Notes: generated by a model from the letters alone, not told the origin. A stretch of 64,000 bases of DNA from Anaerolineales bacterium (GCA_019637805.1 JAHBVB010000002.1:699981-763980), one strand, 5' to 3'. Positions 16,135-25,572 are shown, counted from the first letter of the stretch. Made by a program: numbers and translations.

Positions 16135-16896
16135 ATGCAGCCAAAAGTGAAACTCCTCGGCGTAGCTGTGAACGCCATCGACCTGCCGGGCACCTTGGAG
16201 CAGATCGCGGCTGGCCTCGCGGCACGCCGCGGCGGCCTGGTGTTGCTGGCCCCGGCGCACAACCTGATGGCCGCCCGGCGTGAGCCCGCCTTGCGCGCCG
16301 TATTCAATGCAGCCGCGCTGGTTGTGCCGGATGGCATGGGCACTGTGTGGTTCTTGCGCGGGCTGGGCGCCCAAGCCGGCCGGGTCTACGGCCCGGACCT
16401 GCTGCGGGCCGCCTGCCAACGCGGCTTGGGCGCCGGTTGGCGGCACGCCTTGCTGGGCGGCTCCCCGCGGGTCAGCCAGGCGCTGGTCGCCAGGCTGCAG
16501 GCAGACTACCCTGGCCTGCAGATCGTCGCCGCGCTCAGCCCGCCGTTTGGCGAACTGGGGCCTGCGGCTGAGGAGCAACTTCTGGCTGACTTGAATGCGA
16601 GCCAGGCGGATATCGTTTGGGTGGCGCTGGGCAGCCCGCGCCAGGAACGCTGGATGGCCGCCGTCCAACCGCGGCTGCAGGCCAGCTGGCTGGTCGGCGT
16701 GGGTGCCGCGTTCGACTTCCTGAGCGGCGCCAAACCGCAGGCTCCAGCCTGGATGCAGCAGGCCGGCTTGGAATGGCTCTTCCGCTTGCTCAGCGAACCG
16801 CGCCGTCTGTGGCGGCGCTATGCCGAATACCCTTTGTTTGTCTGCTTGGCGCTAGGCCAGAAGCTGGGCCTTTTGCGCTTTGAGGAGCCGGCCTGA
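16135..16896 (+). CDS. WecG/TagA/CpsF-family glycosyltransferase (GT26)
   Basis: A 253-residue protein with the GT26 signatures: LLAPAHNLMAARREP (the conserved Asn region), VVPDGMGTVWFLR (catalytic Asp in PDG) and VALGSPRQERWM near residue 162. Family members add N-acetylmannosaminuronate, ManNAc or similar sugars to an undecaprenyl-linked intermediate, normally as the second sugar. The start was placed at 16135 because the TATAAT box just upstream excludes a longer leader. It heads a three-gene operon in which every junction is a one-base TGATG overlap: GT26, sugar transferase, ligase. Confidence 0.85.
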   Translation: MQPKVKLLGVAVNAIDLPGTLEQIAAGLAARRGGLVLLAPAHNLMAARREPALRAVFNAAALVVPDGMGTVWFLRGLGAQAGRVYGPDLLRAACQRGLGAGWRHALLGGSPRVSQALVARLQADYPGLQIVAALSPPFGELGPAAEEQLLADLNASQADIVWVALGSPRQERWMAAVQPRLQASWLVGVGAAFDFLSGAKPQAPAWMQQAGLEWLFRLLSEPRRLWRRYAEYPLFVCLALGQKLGLLRFEEPA

Positions 16897-18263
16897 TGCT
16901 GCGCCGCTTTTCGGTCAACTTCGCCTTGTTTTCGATGGCGCTGGATGCACTATTGGTGGCTCTGGCTTTGTTCGCGGCGGAGCAGTTGCGCCCGGCGCTC
17001 AGCGGGTTGGGTTTTGCCCAGCCGCTGGCTGAGGGCGATGTGCTTGTGCCCGACCTCTTGTATCTGGCTTTCCCGCTGATCTGGCTGGGCGTGCTGCTCC
17101 TCTTTGATTTGTACGATGGCCGCCACAATCTGCGCCTGTTCACCGAACTGAGCAGCCTGACCCTGGCGGGTCTGCTGGCCGGGGTGGCCAGCGCAGGTTT
17201 GCTCTATCTTTCGTTTCGCGATGTTTCGCGTCTGCTGTTCGTCGCTTTCGTCTTGCTGGCCTTCGCCAGCCTGCTGCTGTGGCGCCTGGTTTGGCGCGCC
17301 CTGCAGCGCTGGCGCGGCTTCCGCGTCGCCGAGCGGCGCGTGCTGGTGGTGGGCGCTGGGGAGCTTGGCCAGCGGGTGCGCGCCCAACTGGCGCAGCACG
17401 CTGGGCTGGGCTTGCACTTTATCGGCTACCTGGCCGACTCACAGGCAGAGGAAGTGCTTGGCCGTTTGCAGCAGGCGCGCCAAGTGGTAGACAGCCAGCA
17501 GGTCGATGATGTGGTGATCGCTTTGCCTTCCGCCGAATATGAGCAGATTGGCGGCTTGCTGGCCGAGCTGCACGACCAGCCCCTGCGCACCTGGGTGATC
17601 CCCGACTATTTCTCGCTGGCGCTACACCGGGCCCAGGTGGAAGACTTTGCCGGCCTGCCCATGCTGGACCTGCGCGCCCCGGCGCTCAATGATTCCCAGC
17701 GCCTGTTCAAGCGCGCTTTTGATGTGGCGTTGGTGCTGCTCAGCGCGCCGCTGACTTTGCCGCTGATGGTGTTGTGCGCGTTGGCCGTGCGTTTGCAGGA
17801 CGGCGGCCCCGCTCTGCTGCACCAGACGCGGGTGGGTGAGAATGGCCGCTTGTTCCGCATGGTCAAATTCCGCAGCATGCGCGTGGACGCCGGCAAGCTG
17901 CCCAACGGCGCCCACAAACAGGCCGATGACCCGCGCGTCACACCGGTCGGCCGCTGGCTGCGCCGCACCAGCCTGGACGAGCTGCCGCAGCTATTAAATG
18001 TCTTCAAAGGCGAGATGAGCCTGGTAGGGCCGCGGCCGGAACTGCCGGAGCTGGTCGAGAATTACCAACCCTGGCAGCGCAAACGTTTTGCCGTGCCCCA
18101 GGGCATGACCGGCTGGTGGCAGGTTAATGGGCGCAGCGACAAACCGATGCACTTGCATACGGAGGAAGATCTGTATTACGTGCAGAACTATTCCGTAGCG
18201 CTGGATGTGCTCATCTTGTTGCGCACCTTTTGGGCCGTGCTGGGCGGGCGGGGGGCGTTTTGA
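16896..18263 (+). CDS. Polyprenyl glycosylphosphotransferase (initiating sugar transferase)
   Basis: A 455-residue protein: about four N-terminal membrane helices (residues 1-140), a Rossmann-like central domain (VLVVGAGELGQRVRAQL), another hydrophobic segment (FDVALVLLSAPLTLPLMVLCAL) and the cytosolic catalytic domain with KFRSMR, RRTSLDELPQLLNV and SLVGPRPELPE. This is the WbaP/EpsE-type layout that transfers a sugar-1-phosphate from a nucleotide sugar to undecaprenyl phosphate, the first step of repeat-unit assembly. The ATG overlaps the GT26 stop by one base, and its own stop overlaps the ligase start the same way. Confidence 0.9.
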   Translation: MLRRFSVNFALFSMALDALLVALALFAAEQLRPALSGLGFAQPLAEGDVLVPDLLYLAFPLIWLGVLLLFDLYDGRHNLRLFTELSSLTLAGLLAGVASAGLLYLSFRDVSRLLFVAFVLLAFASLLLWRLVWRALQRWRGFRVAERRVLVVGAGELGQRVRAQLAQHAGLGLHFIGYLADSQAEEVLGRLQQARQVVDSQQVDDVVIALPSAEYEQIGGLLAELHDQPLRTWVIPDYFSLALHRAQVEDFAGLPMLDLRAPALNDSQRLFKRAFDVALVLLSAPLTLPLMVLCALAVRLQDGGPALLHQTRVGENGRLFRMVKFRSMRVDAGKLPNGAHKQADDPRVTPVGRWLRRTSLDELPQLLNVFKGEMSLVGPRPELPELVENYQPWQRKRFAVPQGMTGWWQVNGRSDKPMHLHTEEDLYYVQNYSVALDVLILLRTFWAVLGGRGAF

Positions 18264-20656
18264 TGCAGAGCAAGTTGGACTGGACGTTTTTGGGCCGGCA
18301 GACCTTTTTGATCCTGGCCGCCGCGCTGGCCCTGGTGGCTGGCGGCGGCTTCGGGGCCTTGGTCGACTTTCGCTTGCAGGTCATGCTCAGCGGGCTGGCT
18401 ATCGCCGTCTTGGGTGGCTGGCTGCTGTGGCGGCTGCTGCACCGCCAGCGCCTGGCAGCCGGCGGGCTGGAGTGGGCCTGGCTGGCGTTTCTGCTGGCCC
18501 AACTGCTGGCGGCCGCATTCTCCGAGGATGTGCGCCGCAGCCTGCCGCATCTGGTCACCTGGTGGACCTATTTCGCGGTGTTCTGCCTGGTACTTGACCT
18601 GCTGCGGCGCGGCTGGCCGGCGCGTGATCTGGAACTGGCTTTGTTCGCCGCCCTGGGCTTGGTTTTGCTCTCCGGCAGCCTGGAATGGTGGCAGATGTGG
18701 CAGGGTTGGCGCATGCTGGCGGGGCTGCAGTTCGTGCCAGCCTTTGCCCAGCGGGTGAGCAGTTTGCTGGGCGACCCCAATCTTCTGGCGGCATGTATTA
18801 ACTTGCTGCTGCCTTTGTTGCTCGTGCGCTGGATGCTCTCCGGCCGGTTGTGGCGTGCTTTGCTCAGCCTCTTGATCCTGGTGAGCTTGGGCATGCTCTA
18901 TCTGACCGATTCGCGCGGCGCCTTGCTCGGTTTTGGCGCTTGTATTTTGGTTCTGGCCGTCCTGTGGGTGTGGCGTGTCTCACCGGCGGCGTATGGCCTG
19001 GCGCAGCGCGTTTGGGCTGCGCTGTGGGGGCGTAAATGGCTTCTAGCGGGTCTGGTGCTGTTGCTGGCGCTGGCCGCTGGGCTGTTTGCCTGGCGCATGC
19101 TCAGCTTCCAGGGCGATACCACCCACGGCCCGGTGCTGACCTCGCGTGATGTGTATTGGCAGGCGGCGCGCAACGCGCTGGCCTCGGACCCGCTGACCGG
19201 CGCCGGGCAGGGTCTCTATCCGACATATTTGATGGGCGTCTGGTCCATGCCGCCCGGGCGGCCGTACTTCCATGCCCACAGCCTGTACTTCCACACCCTG
19301 GCAGAGAGCGGCTGGCTGGGTTTGTTGACTTTGGCCGTGCTTGGCTTCAGCTTTGCCCGCCGCGCCTGGAATGCCTGGCAGGGCCAGGAAGAAGCCGGGC
19401 GGGCGCGCTGGGCAGCCGCCCTGGCCGGGCTGGCTGGGTTGGCAATCCATTCGATCGTGGACGACTTCTTCGCCTTTGCCTCAGCCGGCTTGGTCAGCAT
19501 GGCGCTGATGGCCTTTGCGCTGGCTGGTCCCCGCCAGCCGGACCGTCAGCAGCCCAGCTGGCATCCCGCTTGGCTGCTGCTGCCCGGCTTGCTGGCCGCT
19601 GGGTTCAGCCTGTACGCCTTGCGAGCGCATGCGTTGGCTGACGTCGCCTGGCAGCTGGGCCGGGAAGGTGACTGGCCGGCTGCCGCGCAGCAAATGGCCG
19701 CCGCGGCGGCTACCGACCCGGGGCTGGCGGCCTACTGGCTGCAGGCGGGCTATGCCCAGGCGCAGGCCGGTAATTTTGCGGCCGCCATTGAAAGCTACCG
19801 CCAGGGGATCGCCCTTGAGCCGGTGCACGGGCTGAACTACGCCAACCTGGCCGCGATACACTGGGCCGCCGGCGACCCCTCGGCGGCGCTCATCCAGATG
19901 CGTATAGCCACACGGCAATCTCTGGAAGCCTGGCAGTTTTGGTTGACCCAGGCTGTATATGAAGAAAGCTTGGGGGAGAAAGAAGCGCTAAGCGCTTACC
20001 AGCAGGCGCTGTACTTCAATTCCGACTTGAGGGACAGTCTCTTCTGGCAGGGCAGCGCTTTGCGCCAGCAGGCGCTGGCCGGCTCGGACGCGGTTGCGCC
20101 CGGCAACATCCACACCCCGGCCAGGGAGGCCGCTGCGCTGGGCCGGGCAGCTGTAGCGGCCGGTGACCCGGCCGCGGCCGCCGATGCCCTGGGGCTGGCG
20201 TTCAGCCTGAATGATCAGGAAGTGCTGGTGTATGTAGGCTTGGCCGAGTTGGCCATGGCCGAAGGCGACCTGGAGATGGCGCAAGGCTACTTGAACGCAG
20301 CTTTATGGGTGCAAACCACCCGCAACCAATCCAAGGTAGAGGCCATTCTGCTGGCGGCCGAGATCGCCACCCAACGAGGCGATGCAGAACTGGCCTTGCT
20401 GCGCTACGAAGCCGCTTTCGCGTCGATCACAGCCTATGACACCTATGGCTGGGGTTCGTCGAACTGGTCGCCGTACTTCTGGTTTGCTTTTCAGCGCCGC
20501 GCCTTTCCGAACGAACTGCTGCCCTGGCTGGAGCGCGCCGATGTCAGCCCGCTGGTCGCCCAACGCTTGCTGGTCTTGGCTGAATTGTATGAAAAGAGTG
20601 GGAATGAGATTAAGTCCGCCCAGGTACGCACGGCGTTGGCCGGTTACCTGCCCTAA
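18263..20656 (+). CDS. O-antigen ligase/polymerase-like membrane protein fused to TPR repeats
   Basis: A 797-residue protein. The first ~470 residues have about twelve membrane helices with a Wzy_C (O-antigen ligase) region: a large periplasmic loop carrying SRDVYWQAARNALASDPLTGAGQG and the HAHSLYFHTLAESGWLGLL motif with its conserved His residues. Residues ~480-790 are helical repeats of TPR type (AAYWLQAGYAQAQAGNFAAA; LNYANLAAIHWAAGDPSAA), probably extracytoplasmic. It should polymerise or transfer the surface glycan made by the preceding genes, with the TPR part binding partners. The true start is 18263 (TGATG overlap with the sugar transferase). Its end overlaps the facing GNAT gene by 4 bases. 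Confidence 0.85.
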   Translation: MQSKLDWTFLGRQTFLILAAALALVAGGGFGALVDFRLQVMLSGLAIAVLGGWLLWRLLHRQRLAAGGLEWAWLAFLLAQLLAAAFSEDVRRSLPHLVTWWTYFAVFCLVLDLLRRGWPARDLELALFAALGLVLLSGSLEWWQMWQGWRMLAGLQFVPAFAQRVSSLLGDPNLLAACINLLLPLLLVRWMLSGRLWRALLSLLILVSLGMLYLTDSRGALLGFGACILVLAVLWVWRVSPAAYGLAQRVWAALWGRKWLLAGLVLLLALAAGLFAWRMLSFQGDTTHGPVLTSRDVYWQAARNALASDPLTGAGQGLYPTYLMGVWSMPPGRPYFHAHSLYFHTLAESGWLGLLTLAVLGFSFARRAWNAWQGQEEAGRARWAAALAGLAGLAIHSIVDDFFAFASAGLVSMALMAFALAGPRQPDRQQPSWHPAWLLLPGLLAAGFSLYALRAHALADVAWQLGREGDWPAAAQQMAAAAATDPGLAAYWLQAGYAQAQAGNFAAAIESYRQGIALEPVHGLNYANLAAIHWAAGDPSAALIQMRIATRQSLEAWQFWLTQAVYEESLGEKEALSAYQQALYFNSDLRDSLFWQGSALRQQALAGSDAVAPGNIHTPAREAAALGRAAVAAGDPAAAADALGLAFSLNDQEVLVYVGLAELAMAEGDLEMAQGYLNAALWVQTTRNQSKVEAILLAAEIATQRGDAELALLRYEAAFASITAYDTYGWGSSNWSPYFWFAFQRRAFPNELLPWLERADVSPLVAQRLLVLAELYEKSGNEIKSAQVRTALAGYLP

Positions 20657-21177
20657 GATTTGTTAGCCTGTAAATCCAGCCGCCAAATATTGCAGCGGAT
20701 GGGATTCCCTTTGGGGTATTCGTAGTCGCTAACGCCTTCAAGCGTAAAACCGGCCTTCCGGCAGATGGCATTTGACGCCAGGTTTTCCACTGTTGGGAAG
20801 GCATACACAGAACGGCGGCGCCCATCGGCTCGCAGCAGGTCTATCACCGCCAGGGTGGCCCTGGTCGCCAGACCTTGTTGCTGAAAGGCAGGCAAGACAG
20901 ACCAGCCAGTCTCCCAGGCCGCTTCTCCCTGATGCTCATGTTCCCAATAGCCTATGGTGCCGGCCGCTGCGCGTTGCGCTCCAGCCAGGATGACGAACAT
21001 GCGCTCCCACTCGGAATTTCTGAGAGCCAGATAGCGCTCGTGCCGTTGCTGGAGCTTCTCAGCGCTTTCCGGGCCGCCCAGGAACCGGGTCATTTCCGGG
21101 TCGCCCAAGGTTGCCTGCAGCAGTTCAAAGTCGCCTTCCCCATAAGGCCGCAGGGCAATTTGGGGTTCAGGAGTCAT
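20653..21177 (-). CDS. GNAT-family N-acetyltransferase
   Basis: A 174-residue protein of the RimJ/RimL-like group (Acetyltransf_3): IALRPYGEGDFELLQ at the N-terminus, an acetyl-CoA site around VLPAFQQQGLATRATLAVIDLL (the Q/R-x-x-G-x-A motif) and the closing NLASNAICRKAGFTLEGV segment. The acceptor may be a protein N-terminus, an antibiotic or a small amine. It is last in an overlapping leftward operon: its ATG shares four bases with the stop of the FAD oxidoreductase gene upstream. Confidence 0.8.
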   Translation of the reverse strand: MTPEPQIALRPYGEGDFELLQATLGDPEMTRFLGGPESAEKLQQRHERYLALRNSEWERMFVILAGAQRAAAGTIGYWEHEHQGEAAWETGWSVLPAFQQQGLATRATLAVIDLLRADGRRRSVYAFPTVENLASNAICRKAGFTLEGVSDYEYPKGNPIRCNIWRLDLQANKS

Positions 21178-22760
21178 CCGCTCATTTCTCGTGCCGCCTG
21201 GCCGGCGGCCAGCCATCCGGGCAAACCGGTCAGGCCACCGCCGGGGTGGCCACCGGCACCGCACACATACAAGCCTTCAATCGGGGAGCGGTAGCCAATA
21301 AAGCCGGGGGTGGGGCGCATCAGCAACAGTTGGTCCAGACCCATTTGGCCGTGCATTTCACTGCCCTCAGTCAATCCATAAGTGCGTTCGTAGTCCAGCG
21401 GGGTGATCACCGCCTGCTGCGTGATCTGCGCTTTGAGGTTCGGGGCATGCTGCGCCAGTGTCTCTACCGCCAGGTCGCCCAGTCGCCCGCCTTCGGACTC
21501 CCAATCCCCCTGGGCCAGCTTGTAGGGCGCGTAACGCACCAAGACGGACAGCGTATGCTGCCCGCTGGGCGCCAGGCTGGGGTCCAGCAGGCTGGGGATG
21601 CGCGCTTCCAGTACGGGCCGCCCGGCACTGCGGCCATGTTTGGCGTCGTCGTAGGCCTGCTCGGCATAGTCCAGGCTGGGCGAGATGACGATGGCGCCTT
21701 TGAGGCGGTTGGCATCGCCGGCCGCCGCCGGAAAGTCTGGCAGCCCGCTAAGCGCCAGGTGCACGCTGGCTGTGCTGCCGCGCAGTTTGAGGCTGCGCAG
21801 CCTGCGGCTAAAGCGCGGCGTCAGCTGCGGGCCGCCCACCAGGCCCAGGAAGGTGCGCCGCGGGTCGGCGCTGGAGAGCACGATCTTGGCGCGGATCTCC
21901 TCGCCATCGCCCAGGCGTACGCCCACCGCGCGGCCATCCTCGCACAGGATGGTCGCTACCGGGGCACTGGTGCGCAGCTCGGCGCCGTGCGCCTGAGCGG
22001 TCGCGGCCAGCGCGGCGCTCAGGCGGCCCACGCCGCCGCGCGGCAGCAGGCTGCTGCGGTAGCCGCTGTTGGCTTGACCCATCTGCTGGTACAGCATCAT
22101 AAAAGCCGTTCCGGAGGCGCGCGGGCCTTGCATCAACCCGATCGTGCTGGGGTAGGCCAGCAAACCTTTAAGGGCCTCAGTCTCAAAATGTTCGTTGAGG
22201 TATTGCGCGGCGCTCATCGGCAGCACGCGCAAGAATTCCATCATGTCACGCCCGCCCAGCCCGCGTAGGCTTAGGGCCAGCCGGCCCCAGCCCGCCAGGA
22301 CCTTAAGGCTGTTGGCTTTGAGGGCGAAGGGCTGCAGAGCGGCCATCTTGCCCAGCACCGCCGCAAAGCGCTGGGTGCGCTGATAAAAGGGCAGGAAGGC
22401 ACGGGCGTCATCAGCCGAGAAGGCTGCGATTTCCATGGCGCTGCGCTCTGCGTCACGCCACAGGGTCAGGCCGCGGCCATCCGCCAGCGGGGCGAAGGCC
22501 GCCACATCATTTTCAATGAATTCCAAACCATGCTTGTGCAGGCCCAACTCGCCGGCCAGCCCTGGGTGAAACAAGCCGGCGTCCGGCGCGCCGGTGTTGA
22601 AGTGAAAGCCGGGGAAAAGCTCCTCGGTGGCCGCCGCGCCGCCCAGACTGGGACGGGCCTCCAGCAGCAACACTCGCCGGCCGGTTTTGGCTAGCCAAGC
22701 CGCCGCGCTCAAGCCGTTGTGGCCGCCGCCAATCACGATCACGTCTACGCTGCGGCTCAT
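21174..22760 (-). CDS. PYROXD2/CrtI-like FAD-dependent oxidoreductase (copy 2)
   Basis: A 528-residue flavoprotein. The N-terminal dinucleotide motif VIVIGGGHNGLSAAAWLA is followed by LLLEARPSLGGAAATEE. A second FAD-contact region near the C-terminus reads GLYVCGAGGHPGGGLTGLPG. This is the amine-oxidase/phytoene-desaturase superfamily, and the closest match by eye is the PYROXD2 branch rather than true carotenoid desaturases. No carotenoid synthesis genes are nearby. It overlaps the paralogous gene upstream by four bases (ATGA), and the pair look like a tandem duplication that has diverged. The substrate is unknown; an amine or C-N oxidation is plausible given the GcvT-like gene in the operon. 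Confidence 0.8.
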   Translation of the reverse strand: MSRSVDVIVIGGGHNGLSAAAWLAKTGRRVLLLEARPSLGGAAATEELFPGFHFNTGAPDAGLFHPGLAGELGLHKHGLEFIENDVAAFAPLADGRGLTLWRDAERSAMEIAAFSADDARAFLPFYQRTQRFAAVLGKMAALQPFALKANSLKVLAGWGRLALSLRGLGGRDMMEFLRVLPMSAAQYLNEHFETEALKGLLAYPSTIGLMQGPRASGTAFMMLYQQMGQANSGYRSSLLPRGGVGRLSAALAATAQAHGAELRTSAPVATILCEDGRAVGVRLGDGEEIRAKIVLSSADPRRTFLGLVGGPQLTPRFSRRLRSLKLRGSTASVHLALSGLPDFPAAAGDANRLKGAIVISPSLDYAEQAYDDAKHGRSAGRPVLEARIPSLLDPSLAPSGQHTLSVLVRYAPYKLAQGDWESEGGRLGDLAVETLAQHAPNLKAQITQQAVITPLDYERTYGLTEGSEMHGQMGLDQLLLMRPTPGFIGYRSPIEGLYVCGAGGHPGGGLTGLPGWLAAGQAAREMSG

Positions 22761-24340
22761 TTGTGCAAGTCCTTGAGGATCTCGAAGGCCGCCAGTTGGC
22801 CCGGCGCGCCGGAGATGCCGCCGCCGGGGTGCGTGGCTGAGCCGCACTGGTAGTAGCCCTGGATGGGTGTGCGGTACTGGGCGTACCCAGGCGCCGGGCG
22901 CAAGAAGAGCAGTTGCGACAGGCTCAGCTCACCCTGAAAGATGTTGCCGCCGGTCATGCCGATCGTGCGCTCGATATCCCAGGGGCTGAGCACCTGGCGA
23001 TGCAGGATCAGTTGTTTGAGGTTGGGAATGTACTCGGAAAGGGTGTCGACCACTGCATCGCCAAAGGCTTCACGCTGGTCGTCCCAAGTGCCTTCGGCCA
23101 GGTCGTAAGGGGCGTATTGCACGAAGCAGGACATGACGTGCTTGCCCGGAGGGGCCATACCCGGGTCGATCATCGAAGGCAGAATGATGTCAATATACGG
23201 CCGGCGTGAAAAACGCCCATATTTGGCGTCGTCGTAGGCACGCTCAATGTAATCGACGCTGGGGCTGATCGAGATGGCGCCGCGCAGGTGCGGGCCGTTG
23301 CCGGGCAGGCAGCTTAGGTCGGGTACACCATCCAGCGCCAGGTTGACCTTGCCGGAGGAGCCATAGGTGTCGAAATTGCGCACTGCCGTGACCAGGTCGC
23401 CCGGCAGCTGTTCGGGGTCGACCAGCTTGAGGAAGGTCAGCTTGGGATCCAGGCTGGAGACCACCAAGCCGGCTTCGATCTCTTCGCCGCTTTGCAGGAC
23501 TACGCCTGTGGCGCGGCCGTTGCGGTTGAGCACCGCCGCCACTGGGGCGTCGGTGCGGATCTCGGCGCCCAGGCTGCGGGCCGAGGAGGCCAGCGCCTCG
23601 GCCACGCCCCCGGTGCCGCCTTTCTGGAAGCCCCAGGCGCGGAACACGCCGTCGATCTCGCCCATGTAGTGGTGCAGCAGCACATAGGCGCTGCCCGGCG
23701 AGCGCGGCCCCAAAAAGGTGCCAATGATGCCGCTGGCCGAGAGCGTGGCGATCAGCGGGTCGGTCTCGAACCACTCTTCGAGGAAATCGGCCGAACTCAT
23801 CGTCATCAGTTTGGCCAGCGTGTAGATGTTCTCCTCGCCCAGGCCGAGGAAATGCTGGCCCAGCTTGAGCAGAGCCAGCAGCTCACGCGGGTGAAATGAG
23901 GTCGGGTCTGGCGGGCGGATGCCCAGAATGTATTTGACTGCCTTGGCCATTTGGTACATGGCCTGGCCGTATTCGCGATAGGCCTCGGCATCGCGCGGCG
24001 AGAACTGCGAAATATTGCGGAAGGTCTCGTGCGAGTCCGGCCCACGATAGATATAGCGGCCATCCGGCAGGGGCGTGATGGTGCTCTCCAACGGCAGGAT
24101 GGTCAGGCCGTGCTTGGGCAGCTGCAGGTCGCGGATGATCTCCGGGCGCAGCAGGCTGACCACGTAGGAGAACACACTGTATTTAAAGCCGGGGTAGATC
24201 TCTTCGCTGACGGTGGCGCCGCCCAACAGCGGGCGCTGCTCCAGCAGCAGCACGCTCAGGCCGGCGCGAGCCAGGTAGGCTGCGGTGGTCAGACCGTTGT
24301 GTCCGCCGCCAATGATGATGGCGTCGTAGCGCTTAGCCAT
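22757..24340 (-). CDS. PYROXD2/CrtI-like FAD-dependent oxidoreductase (copy 1)
   Basis: A 527-residue flavoprotein parallel to the next gene: AIIIGGGHNGLTTAAYLARAG with LLLEQRPLLGGATVSEE at the N-terminus and YYQCGSATHPGGGISGAPG at the C-terminus. Shared internal landmarks such as GPRSPGSAYVLLHHYMGE versus GPRASGTAFMMLYQQMGQ show the two are paralogues. They may form a heterodimer. The start at ATG 24340 overlaps the GcvT-like stop by 8 bases, so all four genes of this operon are translationally linked. No signal peptide, so it is cytosolic or membrane-associated. Confidence 0.8.
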   Translation of the reverse strand: MAKRYDAIIIGGGHNGLTTAAYLARAGLSVLLLEQRPLLGGATVSEEIYPGFKYSVFSYVVSLLRPEIIRDLQLPKHGLTILPLESTITPLPDGRYIYRGPDSHETFRNISQFSPRDAEAYREYGQAMYQMAKAVKYILGIRPPDPTSFHPRELLALLKLGQHFLGLGEENIYTLAKLMTMSSADFLEEWFETDPLIATLSASGIIGTFLGPRSPGSAYVLLHHYMGEIDGVFRAWGFQKGGTGGVAEALASSARSLGAEIRTDAPVAAVLNRNGRATGVVLQSGEEIEAGLVVSSLDPKLTFLKLVDPEQLPGDLVTAVRNFDTYGSSGKVNLALDGVPDLSCLPGNGPHLRGAISISPSVDYIERAYDDAKYGRFSRRPYIDIILPSMIDPGMAPPGKHVMSCFVQYAPYDLAEGTWDDQREAFGDAVVDTLSEYIPNLKQLILHRQVLSPWDIERTIGMTGGNIFQGELSLSQLLFLRPAPGYAQYRTPIQGYYQCGSATHPGGGISGAPGQLAAFEILKDLHK

Positions 24341-25529
24341 CGGCAACTGCCTTTTTCTGGGGCGGGTTGTAGAAGGGCGGCTTGACCACCTGGGCGCCTG
24401 CCTGGCGGCGTACATACTCCACGGTGATCTCAATATCCAGCGTCGTGCCCGGTTGGGCATAGGCGCTGTCCACCGTGGCCAACGCAATGTAGGTCTTGAG
24501 GATTGGGCTGAAGACCAGGCTGGTGGCCTGGCCGACATGCTTGCCACTGGCATAAACCGGCACCGGGATGCGTGAGGAACGTCCGGCGACCTGCGGCGGC
24601 AGACCCACTTTGCCGAACTCTCGCTCCATTGCGGGCCAGCTTACCTTCAGCCCCACCAACTGTTTGGCGGGCTGCTTGTGCGCCCGCAGGGCGCGCTGGC
24701 CGATGAAGTCAGCTTTGCCTTCGGTCACGGCCCAGCCCAGGCCGATCTCGTAGGGCGTGGACTTTTGGGCTGGGATGTGGGCATGCAAGCTGGAGGTATA
24801 GTCCACCTCGATCAGGATCAGCCCAGCCTCAATGCGCAGCATATCCAGCGCCGCCAGGCCCAGCGGGTGCAGTCCATAACGGCTCCCGACTTCCATCAGG
24901 CGGTCCCACAGTTTGGGGGTCAGCTCAGCCGGCAGCCACAGCTCGTAGCCCAGGTCGCCAGTGTAGCCGGTGCGCGTGATCGTCAGAGGCTTGCCTTCAA
25001 ACTCGGTTTGCAGCAGCCAGTAATAACGCAAGCCGTTCAGCGGCAGGTCGGGGAAGATCTCTTGGAGGAGCGCCCGGCTGTTCGGTCCTTGCAGCGCCAG
25101 AGCGGCCAATTCGGTGGACACGTCGCGCAATTCCACGTCCAGGCCGTAGCCCACGTCTTGCAGCCAGCGCAGGCTGGGGTCGGCGGCGGTCAGCCGGTAA
25201 TGGTCCTTGCCCAGGCGGCCTAAGGTGCCGTCGTCGATCACGTAGCCGTCTTCATCGCACCAGGGCGAATACAGCATCTGGCCGATCTTGCATTTGCTCA
25301 CGTCCCGGGTCAGCAAACGGTTTGCCAGGCGGGCTGCATCAGGCCCGCGCAGTTCATATTTGTACAGTGGGGAGGCGTCCAGCAGGCCGGCGGCGTTGCG
25401 CACGGCGAAGTATTCCACTTCGTGGCTGGTCTGGTAGGTCCCGGCGGCCAGGTAGCCGGACCAGTCACGCCATTCGTGTGTGTGGCACAGTGCGGCCGTG
25501 CGTGAGTGTAGTGGACTGGGGATGGGCAT
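24333..25529 (-). CDS. GcvT-family aminomethyltransferase/demethylase-like protein
   Basis: A 398-residue protein with the GcvT fold: the folate-binding domain (residues ~40-280, with DVSKCKIGQMLYSPWCDEDGYVIDDGTLGRL and TRTGYTGDLGYELWLP) and the C-terminal beta-barrel (GKHVGQATSLVFSPILKTYIALA). In the glycine cleavage system this protein passes a methylene group to tetrahydrofolate, but no gcvH, gcvP or lpd gene is adjacent. Linkage to two FAD oxidoreductases recalls systems where a flavoprotein oxidises an N-methyl compound and a GcvT domain captures the one-carbon unit. That specificity is inference. The first gene of the operon; its ATG is at 25529, with TATGAT about 12 bases upstream. Confidence 0.8.
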   Translation of the reverse strand: MPIPSPLHSRTAALCHTHEWRDWSGYLAAGTYQTSHEVEYFAVRNAAGLLDASPLYKYELRGPDAARLANRLLTRDVSKCKIGQMLYSPWCDEDGYVIDDGTLGRLGKDHYRLTAADPSLRWLQDVGYGLDVELRDVSTELAALALQGPNSRALLQEIFPDLPLNGLRYYWLLQTEFEGKPLTITRTGYTGDLGYELWLPAELTPKLWDRLMEVGSRYGLHPLGLAALDMLRIEAGLILIEVDYTSSLHAHIPAQKSTPYEIGLGWAVTEGKADFIGQRALRAHKQPAKQLVGLKVSWPAMEREFGKVGLPPQVAGRSSRIPVPVYASGKHVGQATSLVFSPILKTYIALATVDSAYAQPGTTLDIEITVEYVRRQAGAQVVKPPFYNPPQKKAVADG

Positions 25530-25572
25530 AGACTGCCGCCCATCATAAATCAGGATGCGAAATTGCGGGCGA

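Noticed and set aside
21174-24340. Carotenoid biosynthesis cluster, because of the CrtI-like flavoproteins.
   Set aside because: No phytoene synthase or cyclase is present and the sequences look closer to PYROXD2.
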